A stretch of DNA of 64,000 bases from Pegea sp. RAD2-039 (taxonomy: Eukaryota > Chordata > Thaliacea > Salpida > Salpidae), in assembly GCA_034620365.1 (NCBI GenBank), contig JAQGEQ010000175.1, forward strand, positions 1,612,001 to 1,676,000. Reading direction: 5' to 3'. Shown one piece after another: positions 50,374-62,954 of the stretch. The position numbers and the translations under genes are program-made. Numbering within the stretch: position 1 is the first letter of the stretch; every line of letters begins with the position of its first letter. The notes beneath the pieces were generated by a model. That model made no database searches, had not been told where the DNA came from, and saw nothing but the letters and a program-made list of their open reading frames with translations.

Positions 50374-52054
50374 AAGATTAGATTTTCTTCAAACTTAAAC
50401 AGTATCAAGATTACTTATATATGCATGCCAATGGAAATACAAAAATAATACAAGTGTTGTAACCTGTTTGCAAATAAGAAAACAACAATCTTCTAACTTC
50501 TCTGAAAATTAAATGAATAAACTTATCAAAACATAAGACTTGGTGGCTGAATTTCATCACTTACTAAATACAACGTATTTATGATGAATTAGATAATTTA
50601 TTTAGCAAAATTAGTTTACGACAGCAGAAATAGTAAATCAAGCTGAATCATCGCTTTCAATAACTTTGATAATCTGTAATATCTCAGATTTGGTGCAGTT
50701 GACCAGTAAAATTGGTTGATAATTTGCATATTAGTTGTTTTTTAGTAGCTTTCCATTAAAACTGGACATCATCTAAGTGGTAAGAAAACTTGACTTCAGC
50801 CACAACCAATAACTCCCATAAGGACCACGTGCTTTAACATATAAGATCAGTTAAACGACATTCTAAATGTTATGTAAATATCTACGAAATCTTTTGATGC
50901 TTACCTCAAAACTAATATTATTGAAATTAAAACAAGTTTGGAGGTTTACATCTGTTTTTTACTTAAGCGTACATTTTTCTTTTGTTTGTAAGCTAAAGAG
51001 TAAAATTAAGTAAGAAACAGATTACTTTAGCTATCAGTATCGGCCGTGCTTTTGTGCTAGTGTTGACATATTTAGTGAGGCGTAGTAAGTATCAATCGAC
51101 TTGAGATGAAGAGAAAAATCAGTGCAGAAGAAGACTGTGCAGATTTGATTTTATGAAACCTCAAAATAAAACAACTCTTGTATGTGAGATAAGTCTTTCC
51201 TTTTTTTGCCGTTTACGGCAGTAATTTTGTGAAACACATGTTGAAAAACTGTTGAAACAAAAGATTGCTTGTTTTTCATCTTGTCTTCATCAAACATGTG
51301 TGTGCTTTTTGTGCGCACCTGAAACACGAATGAATGAGTTTTAGTTGAATGCACGTTCATATCGTCGCCTACGGCTTGATTGGATACTGACGAAATACTG
51401 ATGTTTCTCACGTTCTGCTATTTTGTTTCTTGGTCACTTTTATTGCTAATTTGTTTGAGTAAAAAAAACGTTTATTTTTATATTAACAAAAAGATTATTT
51501 AAAAGTGAACTGAAGTGTGCATGCAGCCAGAAAAACTCAAAGACCATGTTCACTCCATCAATTCAACATTGATTTTTCACATTCTTCTAATTTTCTAATT
51601 TTTTTCAGTAGGTTTAAGTGAGATTTTCCACTTTGATTATTACTTTTCTTTTTCCATTTTAGTTTTATCTTTTGTTGCAGTCGATTTACAGAGTGTGATA
51701 TATTGCTTAAAATGAATCTTTGTTTTACGGTAAAACGCTCTTAGCTGAGTTTTTAACTTTTCATTACTGACGGAAACTGACAGAGAGAAAATAGAGAAAA
51801 ACTCTTAAAAGTGTTCCGCCTCAATGCTTTTTAGTGTTTCAGAAGATCTATCTTTCGATCGAAAAAAATCTTAGATCTTCAAGTAGCAGAATCTTTGAAT
51901 AGGTGGCCTGTGAATGTCTGTAGCACTTATCAACTATCGAAAGAAAACTAAACTTTTACTCTACTGGAATATCGCCAAGAGCGTTGTTGAACAAGAAGTG
52001 AAATATGGGTATTACGTTCGAGTTAGAATTTAGCTACTTACTCATTTCATTTAG
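50374..52054. other. mixed-composition interval, probably old mobile DNA
   Basis: GC-raised patches at about 50780-50840, 51030-51420 and 51830-52030 carry short open frames on both strands. The longest, on minus at 51151-51411, begins at GTG rather than ATG and shows no domain. TTTGCCGTTTACGGCA near 51210 is a short palindrome-like element. Nothing here can be assigned. Confidence 0.3.
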
Positions 52055-52107
52055 AACCGTGCAATGCTAACAAGAGAGTGTCTTGACTTAAGGTTGAGAC
52101 CATGCAG
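52055..52107 (+). other. candidate 5'UTR exon of the EMI-EGF gene
   Basis: Fifty-three bases with a textbook acceptor (CTTACTCATTTCATTTAG) and a textbook donor (GCAG then GTGAGT), upstream on the same strand as the EMI exons. Joined to the acceptor at 53951 it would put an upstream ATG out of frame with the main start. TATATAAG at 52113-52120 overlaps the donor side and could alternatively be a TATA box. Confidence 0.3.
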
Positions 52108-53997
52108 GTGAGTATATAAGTGAATTAGGAGATAGAAGGTTCTTCAAAAAGCATCATCAACTAGAAAACCACGTGAAGAATATTTGAGTAAATCCTAGTT
52201 AAATAATTTTTGTTTGCACATAGGAAGGAAATAAATTTCCCTTTTCACCGCATTCGAATAAAAAACGACCCTAGTTAAAGTGTTTAGTGCTACGTGATAG
52301 ATGTATTTGTATATGCCTTCCTAAATTGCCCGAGATATTTTGTTTATCTTTTACTGTACTTTGTATCGAATAGCGTTTTGTAAGATTTGTTTTCAACGAA
52401 TGGAATTTTTTAGAAAATTTAAATTAGTTCAGCATATTAGTTATACAACTTAAGTAAGTATTAAACTGTTTCAGTAGCAATAAGTAACCGAATATTCAAA
52501 CTTTTTTGATTATAGCTATATAAATAAGTAAATTAACTTCTAATTTTAAGTTCAAAACTTATCTGAAAGTTGTATGTAAACTGTTTGGTTATGAATGTGT
52601 ACGAATGTTTGCGGACATGACTCTATAATAGAAACCATTCAGTTATTCTTGTTGTCAAAACAACTTAAATTTCTTACAAGTCCTAATAATTTACTCGTTT
52701 CTAATACCTTGTATCCAAAACAACCTTTTAAGTAAATTAAGCTTTATTATATACGATTCAATACTTAAATATTTTCTTCCTATGTTGATTATTTAGTTAT
52801 TAATTAATTTCATGTACACAAACCAATTTGTATTTAGAGCTAATTGTTTACTTATCCCAGCCCAATTATCTGAAAATAAAATATCAGCATGAAGTCATTA
52901 TTTGTATTAAATTAATCTTTCTTTTTTGACACCTGGTGAACTTTTGTGAGTCCCGTTAAGCAAGATTTTGTAAAGAAACATGTTTCAACTTGATGAATGT
53001 CAATTATTTGTATTAAGTTTAAATTTGATTTTGATTTTACTTTAGATTGAACTAAATATTTAGCACAGTCATGATTTTATGGACTTTAATTACTCAAAAT
53101 TGTATAAAAGAGAACTTTCAGTGTGCACTTTTATGACTGACTGTAAATTTAGAAACTGGAATCATCAAAATCTTTGTGAGATACTCGACTGAATAACTTT
53201 AAAGAAAATTAAATCATAATAGTCCTTAAATGATATTGTAAAGAAATCTAGACACTTTACTTTTAATTTAGTACTCTGGCATAAGCCTAGAAAAGGTAAT
53301 AAAGTTTTGTCAGTTTTGAATTTATAAGGGTCAGTTAAGTTTGTTCAGGTTTTATTACTTACGAAGAATATACACAGAAAAGAAACAGTATTTAGGCATT
53401 TCAGATTTTTTTTGAGTTTTACTGAACTCATACATGCATAGTTTTGTTGCAAACGCATGCAAAACCATGATGAAAAATGTGTATATTTTTTTATGTAAAT
53501 TGACTTTTTATTTTTAAATGTTAGATATCTAAGTTGACAGAATCAGTAAAATATAAACTGATTAAAAATGAATTTATTTTGAATTGTATTTATTACTATA
53601 AAGTTCTTGAAAAACCTGTTACAGTATAAAACTTTTTTCTATTTAGTCAGTTATAACTTTGTGAAAATTTATTTGAATAAAAACTTATTTTTCATAGCTT
53701 TGTTTAAACTGCTAAAAATTTGCTGTAAAAGTGATTAGTATTGAATATCTAGCCCACTAAGTCGTCTACTTGGGGTAGTAGTAAAGGGGCTAGGACACAA
53801 AAATTTCAACTTATTCCGAGAAGAAATTTTTTGAAGCTGCTAAACGGAAAAATTTTGGTTCACCAACTGCAGACAAAACCAGTTTCAAGAAAAAAATTAA
53901 AACAAATATTTACGACGTCCTTCTGTTGGACCGAGCAGCTTAGATTTCAGTTCAACTTTCTTTTTACTTTCAAAATTATTCTTATCGGTCCTGAAAG

Positions 53998-56900
53998 ATG
54001 TTATCCATAATGAAGAAAAAAATCGTCCTTATTATCGTCGTGGCTATGGTTTTTATCGCAACAACTATTGAACGAGCAGAGACAGCTACCCTCAAAATGG
54101 GCATGTAAGTACTTGAATTATTTTTTAATTCAATTAACAGAAAGCGTTATAAACTTCAAAGAAAAAATATTAAAATGATCTCAATTCATTATTGAGTTCC
54201 GGGCATGCATTTGAAACTAATTAAGTTGTAATTATAGAATACCATAAAAATTTAAAATCTAAAAAAATAGTTCTACTCCAAAGTTTAATATGACAGACAA
54301 TAAGTTTTTTGTTTCATGGTAACTTCAAAACTGATCTCTGCATTATCAGAGGTTGGTTGTTTTGTTGCAATCTCTTTTCTTCAGATAACTTTTACTAAAA
54401 TAAGATCGGATACGAAGGAAAAGGTACTTGAGGATAGTCTTGAGAAGCACTTGAGCTCATGTTTTGTGATACAAAACTTTGTATTTTGCATTTTATCAAG
54501 TTTCAATAATGTCGATTTTCACCTAAATACAAAATATTACAAAATTACAAAATTTTAACTTGAAACGTTTCCAAAATCTAAAATTTCAATCGTCACAATT
54601 TACTACTATTTAGTAAAAGCTTTCTAGGTTGTTAATCTTCAAACTCTGTTACTATTTTTAACTTAAAAGTCTTACAAACTTTTCTCTATTGATCATTTAA
54701 GTGAAATATTTTTTGCAAAGGCCAAATGTATGTGAAGAAGAATCTGTGAAAGTTACTCGTGTGGTGAAGCCTTGCGTTAAGGCCCTAACTCGACGGGTTA
54801 AGGTTTGGACTCAAAATTGTGGTGACTACCAACGGAGATGGTGCGTTGGATACGAACGCAGGTGAACCAAATTAAAATTTACTCATTTTAAAGTTTAAAA
54901 AATAAGTAGGAGAGCACTTGTTTTTTGGTAGAAGTATCTGCTGCTGTTATTGCACTGTATAAATTGAGTTTACTTGATTGTCAAACAGCGTGTAAATCTG
55001 ATGTAAATTCTAGAATTAATCTTTATGTGGTTAAATGTATTGATGAGTGATATTGCGCTTTTGTTAACATATAAAACAGTTTAATTTTAATTCTATTTAA
55101 ATTCTATCATTTATTACATTCTTGATATTATACCAACAATATAAAGCCTTTAGACCTTTGGTTTTGTCGCTTTTAAAACTAAATGAAAGTTGAAATTTTT
55201 TCTAGTGCTTTTTAACTATAAAATACTTTAAGAAAAGTTACTGAAGCATAAAACTTCATTAATACTAATTTTCTTCATATAAAATGTTTTTTGAAGTTAA
55301 AAAATCATTTCATTTTAATTCATTTTCTATAAAAATGTCTGTTTAATAATCCAATGATACTCTTTAATGAGTATGCAATTGCTATTCCAATAATCATCTG
55401 ATAATTATAATGTCCAATTATAAAATGTCATTGATTATTTGGAATAAATATAGTTTTGTTTAAGATTCAACTAACACTAAAAAGTCTCTTATGGAAATAT
55501 CATTAAGATGAAATTTAGAAAGATTTACTTAATTGACATAATACGTAGTCTCAATCTTTTCTCCATAATTTTAATTATTGATTTTGAAATCTTATATTGT
55601 ATAGCTCGAACTATCCATTTAGTGGTTAGAGCCATATTAGCATGAAATTGTAGTTTAACTTGAACACTAGTTAAATTATCTATTTTCATGATTTTCTTTG
55701 TATGCCAAAGTTAATATTCTACTCAAGAAGGTTTCCACAAAATTGTTTACAAAGATTTTAACAAAGCTTTTTCAAATGTTTTTAGTCTAGATCTACTGAA
55801 ACTCAAATTGAAAGTTGTTATGCATGCAATAACAATGTTACAATTTTAACTATATAAACTAGATACTACTGGGTCATAGTATTTAATATTCTTAGGTTAA
55901 AGTAAATGTACTTATTTTTAAAATCAAATTGTCTAAATATATTGATTCTATTATATGAATGAAATTAATTTTTCTATTTCTTTGTCTATTTAGAACGCAT
56001 TACTATACTGCTTATAAAATTGCTTACGAAACCAAAAGATCGGTTTCAGCAAAATGCTGTAAAGGATGGACACAACTAAACAATGAAGCAGGCTGCACAT
56101 ATCGTAAGTTACTTATTTTCAATTTTCAAACTTTTAATAGCATCTAGCAAAATTGGAAATTGTGGTCTCGCTTTGTATTTAATTTGCATAATTGAATATA
56201 AATTTATGAGTATTATATGGGGGAAGAATGAATTACTTTCACTTCTAAGTTCTCTTAATATAGCTTTTATACATAAAGTCTACGAGCTTAATGCACGACG
56301 ATAAAAATAATTATTTTAGGAATTAGTAGATGACGTCATTTTTTTGTATTCCCTGAATAGGCCTTGTTTAAATTAGATTTTATCAAACATATCACTTCAG
56401 AAATTTCATCTTAAAAACTTTTTAACAATAGAAATTGTTACTACTACCTTTAAAGTTTTTACTGAGCATACAAATAGCTAATTATCTTTAATTAAAATCA
56501 TAATTTTCACACTCCTTCAACTGATCTACTCAATAGTTCCCTCAAAATCTTAATAATGTTTTTCAAATACAAAATGAAAATGTATTTAATTGAAACTCTT
56601 CGGTCAAAGTTTATTTTGTTTCAATATATATTTATGGTGGTTGCTATTGCATTGTGTTAAGGTATGTGCTTATTCAAGCGTAAAGCATGTCATCTACTTT
56701 TTGTCCTTTAATATGGGTGGCTACATTTACTCAGACCACAATTTCCAATTTAATATAAAGTTTGAGCTTAAATAATTTACTTTGGAAAGTGTGGTTGGTA
56801 TAATAATACTATTAGTTATATTTACAAAGTAGCTAAAATAAACTTTGTTACTTGATAATATTCAATTTCAAATTTACCGTAGTCAAATAGAAAGAGGTTC

Positions 56901-59900
56901 AGTAGTTAAACTGTTACGAACAGTGTTCTAACTACTAGTTGAGAATTTATACATTATGAATTAAAAGCCTAACACGGCTACAAGGGCCTTATAGATCTAT
57001 TTTCGTATTTTACTAACGTTAAGTTTTATTTTGGTTTAACAGATGTTTTTTGATTAAAACTTTGATTTCAATCATTATATATACTTTAAGTACAGCTTAA
57101 AGTAAATATTTATGCTTTAACTGTTCAGTCATACTACCTAAATACTAAGCTATAGTAAAGCAAGTTATAGTTCCCTTCAATGATTACCAGAGAGGTTTCT
57201 AAATCAAGTTCTCCAATTTAATAAAAGAGTTTTTAATGGAATTCAAAAAATGATTTAACTTTTGTAATCATCTGTTCATTTAAAAAAAAGGAAATCAATT
57301 TCAATGTAGCTTATCGATTTCACACAAAGTACAAAAGACTTTGGGATTAGGAACCAAAAATAAAGTATCTTTGCTGCATACATTGTAGTTACAGCTGAGT
57401 ATGAATACTTATTGGTATTACGTTAGCTTCAGACTATGACATCACTTATTAATATAAGAACAAAGTCTTGTAATTTGGAGGTGTGTTGTGGACGTTGTAT
57501 TAGCATTCACAACTAAACTTGTGCTAACAAATTTTGAAGCCCTATTTTTAGAGAACAGACATTGTTCCTACATTTATTAGGTGAAAATAGCATGACTTAA
57601 TTTCTGTATCTACAAAAGTGTATTTCTCAATGGGCGTGATCAAACTCGAACAAGACTTTCTCGTTTTTCTTTTGTTTCATGTTGTTTGCAAAAACAACAA
57701 TACTCAAAAGCTATTTCGAAATTTCTAGTCGAACCATTTAACACATGACAATAACCCGGAGGCGTTGCCACAAAAGCTGAGATTTTTATTTTGCCGGCCA
57801 AAAATCCAAAGAAAGAATGCCTTCTGTATATTTTGGAGTTCTTTCTTCAGTATAATTCTATTTTAACCATTTGTCTTACCGCATGTGAATTTTCATCATT
57901 CATGTATGTGCTATTGCGCACCAAGACTAACGAACATTGAACTTTATCGAGCCTTTTGAAGGTGGCAAAGTTAAAATTTCAGATCCATGCAGCTGTCTTT
58001 AAAGCCTGGAAGACTGTAGACAGCAAATAGTGTGATTACTCTAACAGTATTATATCATTGCTAGCATTTTTATCTTTCGTCACAAGAGGGCGCATGTGTT
58101 GCAAGAGAAACTCCGTTGCAGTATTCGCTGGGTGGCGTGCATTGACGGTTTAAATATATTCATATCCTTGTCATCCACATTTAAAATTTATTATGGACAC
58201 TAAATGAGAGCTTGTCGATAAAAAGATTATGTCTCACCCCTTGATTGCTTGAGATAATCTGCCTTAGGTACACAAGATACGTCAATCTTAAATTTTCTGA
58301 GTATCAATTAAGTTTTCTAAATAAAAGTCTGATTGATTCATTTGATGGTGACTCATGTAATTCTGATCTTTTCTCTGGGTTACAAATGTAGTTAACCTTC
58401 TACAAGAGAAAATCCAGATTGACTTGTTGGTTTCCGGGGACAATTATTTGACATCTTTTTGGTAAATTTCAAACATTTTTATGTCATTGTTCATTTACTC
58501 ACAATATCTACTGTAATTATGATACCTCAACGTAACTGATGCACTTTTGAATTTGAACTGTTGTCCATTTAGCAAAAAACTGAAAAACACATTAAGTTCT
58601 ACACTTTTCGAAATTCCTCTTAGCCAAATATTTTATCATGTTTTTCTCTGATTCTCATATTTTTATTTGATGAAAGGTCAACAGACTTATGATCGCTTTT
58701 CAAGTATTATTTTATTTGAAAGTAATCATGGATGATTTGTAACTTGAGCCTGGACTAATTGTTTTGGTCATTGACTTTGAGTAACATCAGTTTGTCTTTA
58801 AGATAATTTTGGCACAATACAATTTCCTAATGTGTATGAGATAAAATTCCCACACTTTATATTGTATTGACAAACATTAAAAATATCGTAGAAAAAATTA
58901 CTTTTAAAACCAGGCTTTTGAGACAATTTGTTTAATTCAAAGATATTAAAAACTTAAGTAGATGTTTTATTTCTTTATTCTGCTTTTAAATACAATTTGA
59001 TATTTTATAATATAAGATGTATTAACTCGTTCATTTACATTGATTAGTTTTTTCAAAACATTTTGAACAAAGTAAAAGATTTTCTTTGTCCTGTTTAATA
59101 ATGCCAATTCTATGGGAAATTTTAATTTTTAAAACAATATTTCTCTCTAGAAATTAAAAGAGAAGTAATTTTAAGTTTGAAAAGATATTTTAACTTCAAA
59201 TTGTTGCTACAAAGTATTGAAAAATACAAAATTAATGTTATTTGAAGTTTTAAAAGCTAAAGTTTGACAAAATTAGATCTAAATTTTAAGTTTATAATAT
59301 TGTTTCAAAGTCCAAATTGTAAGACCTTTATTATCCTTTTAATCACTTCGTATATTTTTAAAGTATCATTTATCTTATTAAGTTATGTTTACTGCGATTT
59401 ATAATACAGAAGTTCTGTTATTTAATTGACCAAAATGAAGCATGCACAAACCATAAATTCAAGTTAGAGATTATTTGACAATCGTTTACATATTTCAGTT
59501 GCTTTTTATAGAATAATTTTGTTTTCATAATTTGACCATCTAAATTTTGTTTTAAGATCATTTAAATACCAATAATTTTTTAATTTAACAAGCAAATGGA
59601 TTTCAGGTTGTTAAGAAGTCGGAAAATAAATTTCTTATTGTTTATTTTTTCATCTTTGTTGTTTTCAATGATAGTAAAAATCCTTTGAAACTTGAAATGA
59701 TTTAACTCTTCTAAGAAAAGGTTTCCAATTCTGTTTATTTCAATGTTTTTAGTATAAGTATACGAAGTACTGTTTAGTGTTTCCGTCATCAAAAAGAGTT
59801 TTTTTAGTTTCAAAAAAATCAACCTACGAGTATATAAGAAAAGTAAACTATGAAGTTTTCAAATATTTTCTTATAGCAATTTTCCAGAACTTAATTTAAT

Positions 59901-62900
59901 AGCTGTGAATACAAACTATCTCTGTTTAAACTGCCAAAATATCCAATGTTTTTAAACAGTGATTGTCATCAGTAGATTTCTAAAATATTTAAAATTTTTA
60001 TGTTACAATTGGACAATTTTGAGAAAACAAATTCAGCACTACCATTAAGTTACAAAAAATATAATTTTTCTTTTGTTGTCTCTTCATGAGGTCTGCTGCA
60101 TTATTACAATTGACTAAAAAGTGGTTTCCGGCAAACTTTATTTCATTCATTTTTTCTTTTATTTCTTTACATATCTGTAATTACAAAATACAATAGAAAA
60201 TACTTACTTTTCTAGTTGTTTTATTTATTGTGTTCTTTTCTGAATGCAACAAATGTTACAGGTTTTGTGAAACTTTCTCTGCATGTTGACAACAAATATT
60301 TATTTTTCAGTCTTTGTATTCTTGTCAAACTTCTTGCTTACAAAATGTGATCACCTTGTCGTGCAATTATCAATTTTTTTAAACAATCAGACCTTTTATC
60401 TTTGGTATATTTATCAAGTTACCAACAAATAATTCAAAAAGTTGTTTTAAGTTAGAATTAAGTAAGATCTGTTAAAGATAAGAATGTCTGAAACTTATAA
60501 AAGTGATTTTTATCATGCACATTGAATTTGTATTAGAATGCTAAATATAATGTTCTTTTAATAAGCTAAGAAGTTACAGGTGATGAACAATGTAGACACT
60601 TACAATTTACGTGGAACAAGTAAGAACAAAACATAAATGCAAAAACTCAAAACCAATTTCTTTTCAAATAGTTAGTTTTTTCAGTCACATAATCTTTCAT
60701 AAATTGAGCTACGATTTCCTGCTCTTAGGCGCTGATATAAGAGTAATCATTGTTTTGTAAGACAAATTTCAAAACTGAAATTTTCAGCAAAGACTGCGTT
60801 TATGAGAAACGTATATAGGTTGTTTGAGATCATCTATTTTAGTTGTAGCATTTTACTAAGATGAAGTATATCATTTAAAAGTTAGCGTTTTAGAGGAAAG
60901 TTACACAATCTTTGGTAAGATAATTTTAGTTAAAAGTTTTAGTCAGACCCTTTGTGTGTTATTATTAGAAAGAAAAGTTTGAATTGCTGACTTTATAAAA
61001 TTCTTTTGAACTATTCTAAAGTCGTTTGATAAAGTATCAAAACATGGAAAATATTCAAAAGTAACAAGAATTTACGCATCAAAAGATATTTCAATAGATT
61101 CTTCGTTCAAGTGGATATAAAGAAATAATTGGAAAGTTTTTTTGTTATTATTAAAACCTATCACCAACAGCTAGTCAGAGTATTGTTTTGAAAGTGAAAA
61201 GAGGTTTCAAATTGTGAATTTCAAAACAAGAAGTTTTGTTGAAGTTACCCAATCCAAGTTATCAAAAGCGCCGCGCTCTGAACGACGTCATTGCATATCT
61301 TTATTCTTTAAAATGAAAGTGGAAAAGTTTAGGTCCGATTTGAACAACTTTTAAGGGCAGCTAGACCTATAGCACGAGCGTATCAAGCTTGGATAAGAAA
61401 ACGTTTTCATTAAAGAGAATTAAATGAACCAAAATACAAAGCTCCGCTGGTGGCTAAATTAGACTCAGTTTTTTATTATGTAATTACAAAACTGTAGTAG
61501 TGAAAGTTTAATCTGCATTATTTTGCAAACGGCACAACCGGGTCAGACTTTTGTAGATGATGATTAGATCATGTGATAAGATTATCCGACGATTCTGGTG
61601 AAAGAAAAAAGTCAGCACCTTAAGCAAGATTTCAGTTGAAAATAGATCAGCAACTCAATGCTGTTCACTTCTTTTTTCTAGAAATATTTTGCTATAAAAG
61701 CTTGACAAACTCATTGAGTAAATTCATTTGTAATAGTTTGATTTGAAGACCTAATATTTGTTTGAAATTCTTGCAAGATACTAAGACAGGTTTATTTAAA
61801 TTTTACGAGAGTATTAAAAATTTTATGTAAATATTGGTAAGGTGTAAAGATATAACAGCTTGTTATTAATTAATTGTACTATGTCTACAGAGTAAAACCC
61901 TTTTGGATTTTATAGACTTATTCAGTGCTTTTAGTTTAGATATTTTTTTCGACATTAAAATTGTCTTCTAAAAAATATGAAGTTTTGGATATCAATATTA
62001 TTAGTGGTCTGTAGCACCGTAGATACTACTAATGGTGATTCAGCATCACCATTTGGAAATATTCATCCCCTTAGTTTTGGAGAAGTTCATTGTGGTTCAG
62101 ATTTGTCACTTTATCATCCATTTGAAGATGATGGTGAAGGAGCATATGTTTATCAGGTGGAACATCCATCTTTTAAGCTTGAGCAATCAACAAGAGGACG
62201 TAGTAAACGGGGTTTGAGATGGGCTACAGGTCAAGTTTTTTGAAATTTTAATATAGTTTAAAATTTAGGCTATTAACTAATATTAACAAATACCAACCAC
62301 ACTTTCCTTTTCATTTTTTTGATCTTTTTTGTTTATTCCTTTTCTTCGCATTTCGCGTTTTCACAGCTCAATGCGCTTACGGCGTATGCTTCAATGGTGG
62401 AAGATGTCAAGATTCTGCAACTCAAATGTGCCAATGTGCTGGTGGCTTTAGTGGTGCTAGATGTGAAAATGGTAAGGTATGCTAGAAGTAGAATAATCAA
62501 TAGAAGGTGAAACATCAAAATTTGTCAACTTTCAATCAGCAATTAATCACTTCAAAGTTCATGACTTGAAGGAACTAAATATTTTTTTGATTAAATTCCA
62601 ATCCTTGTAATATTATCCTCAAAAGAAGTAGGGCGATTTTTTATAATCTTAAAAATTGTTCGATTTTTAGTCATAAGCTACATGATGATAACACCATAAA
62701 TATTTTTTGTCTCTCTCTTTTACTTTCATTTACAATGTGCAAGACCTTTGCTTTATCATTATTGTTTGGTTTAACTATAATAACTTTTTAACTCATCTGC
62801 CAAAAATTTTAAGCATTTACACATCTTAAAAACCATCATGAGAATCAACTATTGTTTCTTTAAATTTTCAGACTTTTATTCACAGCAATGGCATTTCGCC

Positions 62901-62954
62901 GAGCAACAAATTAAACTATTTCAAACAACAAATAAAACGCTGTTAAGATTTTAA
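53998..62954 (+). CDS. secreted EMI-EGF protein, long form
   Basis: Exons 53998-54104, 54721-54861, 55994-56103, 62367-62471, 62872-62954; phases agree and sum to 546 bases, 181 residues. Residues 1-28 are a signal peptide (KKKIVLIIVVAMVFIATTI core). Residues 36-119 are an EMI domain: PNVC start, Cys at 40, 54, 69, 77, 104, 105 and 117, WCVGYER, and the CCKGW motif. Residues 122-152 are one EGF repeat with spacing CX4CX5CX7CXCX8C. The tail (153-181) has no membrane span, so the product is probably extracellular. EMI followed directly by EGF is seen in MEGF and EGFL proteins; the WCxGYERRTxYY wording is closest to MEGF6-type EMI, but this protein is far shorter. The first three exons are certain. 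The 6.3 kb jump to the EGF exon is inferred from phase, domain order and the lack of any other EGF exon between. TTTCAG ends 47 bases above the ATG. Confidence 0.75.
56331..56338. promoter_or_regulatory. CRE-type palindrome TGACGTCA
   Basis: Exact CREB/ATF palindrome 228 bases into the presumed intron after the EMI exons. Intronic position and context give no further support. Confidence 0.2.
58081..58093 (+). promoter_or_regulatory. CTCF-core-like motif
   Basis: CACAAGAGGGCGC agrees at every position with the CACNAGRKGGCGC core known for bilaterian CTCF. It stands in a GC-raised island between the two first-exon groups of the EMI/EGF locus. Motif match alone; binding is not shown. Confidence 0.3.
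61260..61400 (+). promoter_or_regulatory. GC-raised patch upstream of the short-form first exon
   Basis: GCGCCGCGC and ACGACGTCAT lie about 0.7 kb before the ATG at 61977, in a region otherwise very AT-rich. This position suits an internal promoter, with the acceptor at 61939 ending a short 5'UTR intron. Inference only. Confidence 0.25.
61977..62954 (+). CDS. secreted single-EGF protein with furin site (short form)
   Basis: Exons 61977-62229, 62367-62471, 62872-62954; phases 1 and 1 agree and sum to 441 bases, 146 residues. An in-frame TAA lies just above the ATG, so this is a true first coding exon. Residues 1-20 form a signal peptide (FWISILLVV core). Residues 21-78 are an acidic propeptide-like stretch ending RGRSKR, a proprotein-convertase site with cleavage expected before Gly79. 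The EGF repeat has Cys at 87, 92, 98, 106, 108 and 117, with FNGGRC and GFSGARC signatures. The tail has no transmembrane helix. A processed, diffusible EGF-domain peptide is suggested, though the 1-3 spacing is not that of classical ErbB ligands. The first donor is GTCAAG, weaker than usual. It shares its last two exons with the EMI form, or it is an independent gene if that splice does not occur. Confidence 0.8.

Larger units (their letters stand above)
56104..61939 (+). other. presumed long intron and internal promoter region
   Basis: Starts with a GTAAGT donor. AT-rich apart from GC-raised stretches at about 57640-58150 and 61260-61400. I found no EGF-type Cys pattern or phase-compatible exon. 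TGACGTCA lies at 56331-56338, a CTCF-like motif at 58081-58093, and GCGCCGCGCTCTGAACGACGTCAT near 61269 in two parts that could be the promoter of the downstream first exon. Confidence 0.4.

Noticed and set aside
51151..51411. Minus-strand open frame that could pass for an 86-residue protein
   Set aside because: The first codon is GTG, the upstream acceptor is poor, and several open frames of this length are expected by chance in DNA this AT-rich.
52113..52120. TATATAAG as a TATA box for the EMI gene
   Set aside because: The same octamer occurs elsewhere in this AT-rich window (for example near 20163 and 50052) and here it overlaps a good splice donor.
56590..56775. Plus-strand open frame with hydrophobic start between EMI and EGF exons
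   Set aside because: No Cys spacing of an EGF repeat and no phase-compatible acceptor; AT-driven codons.
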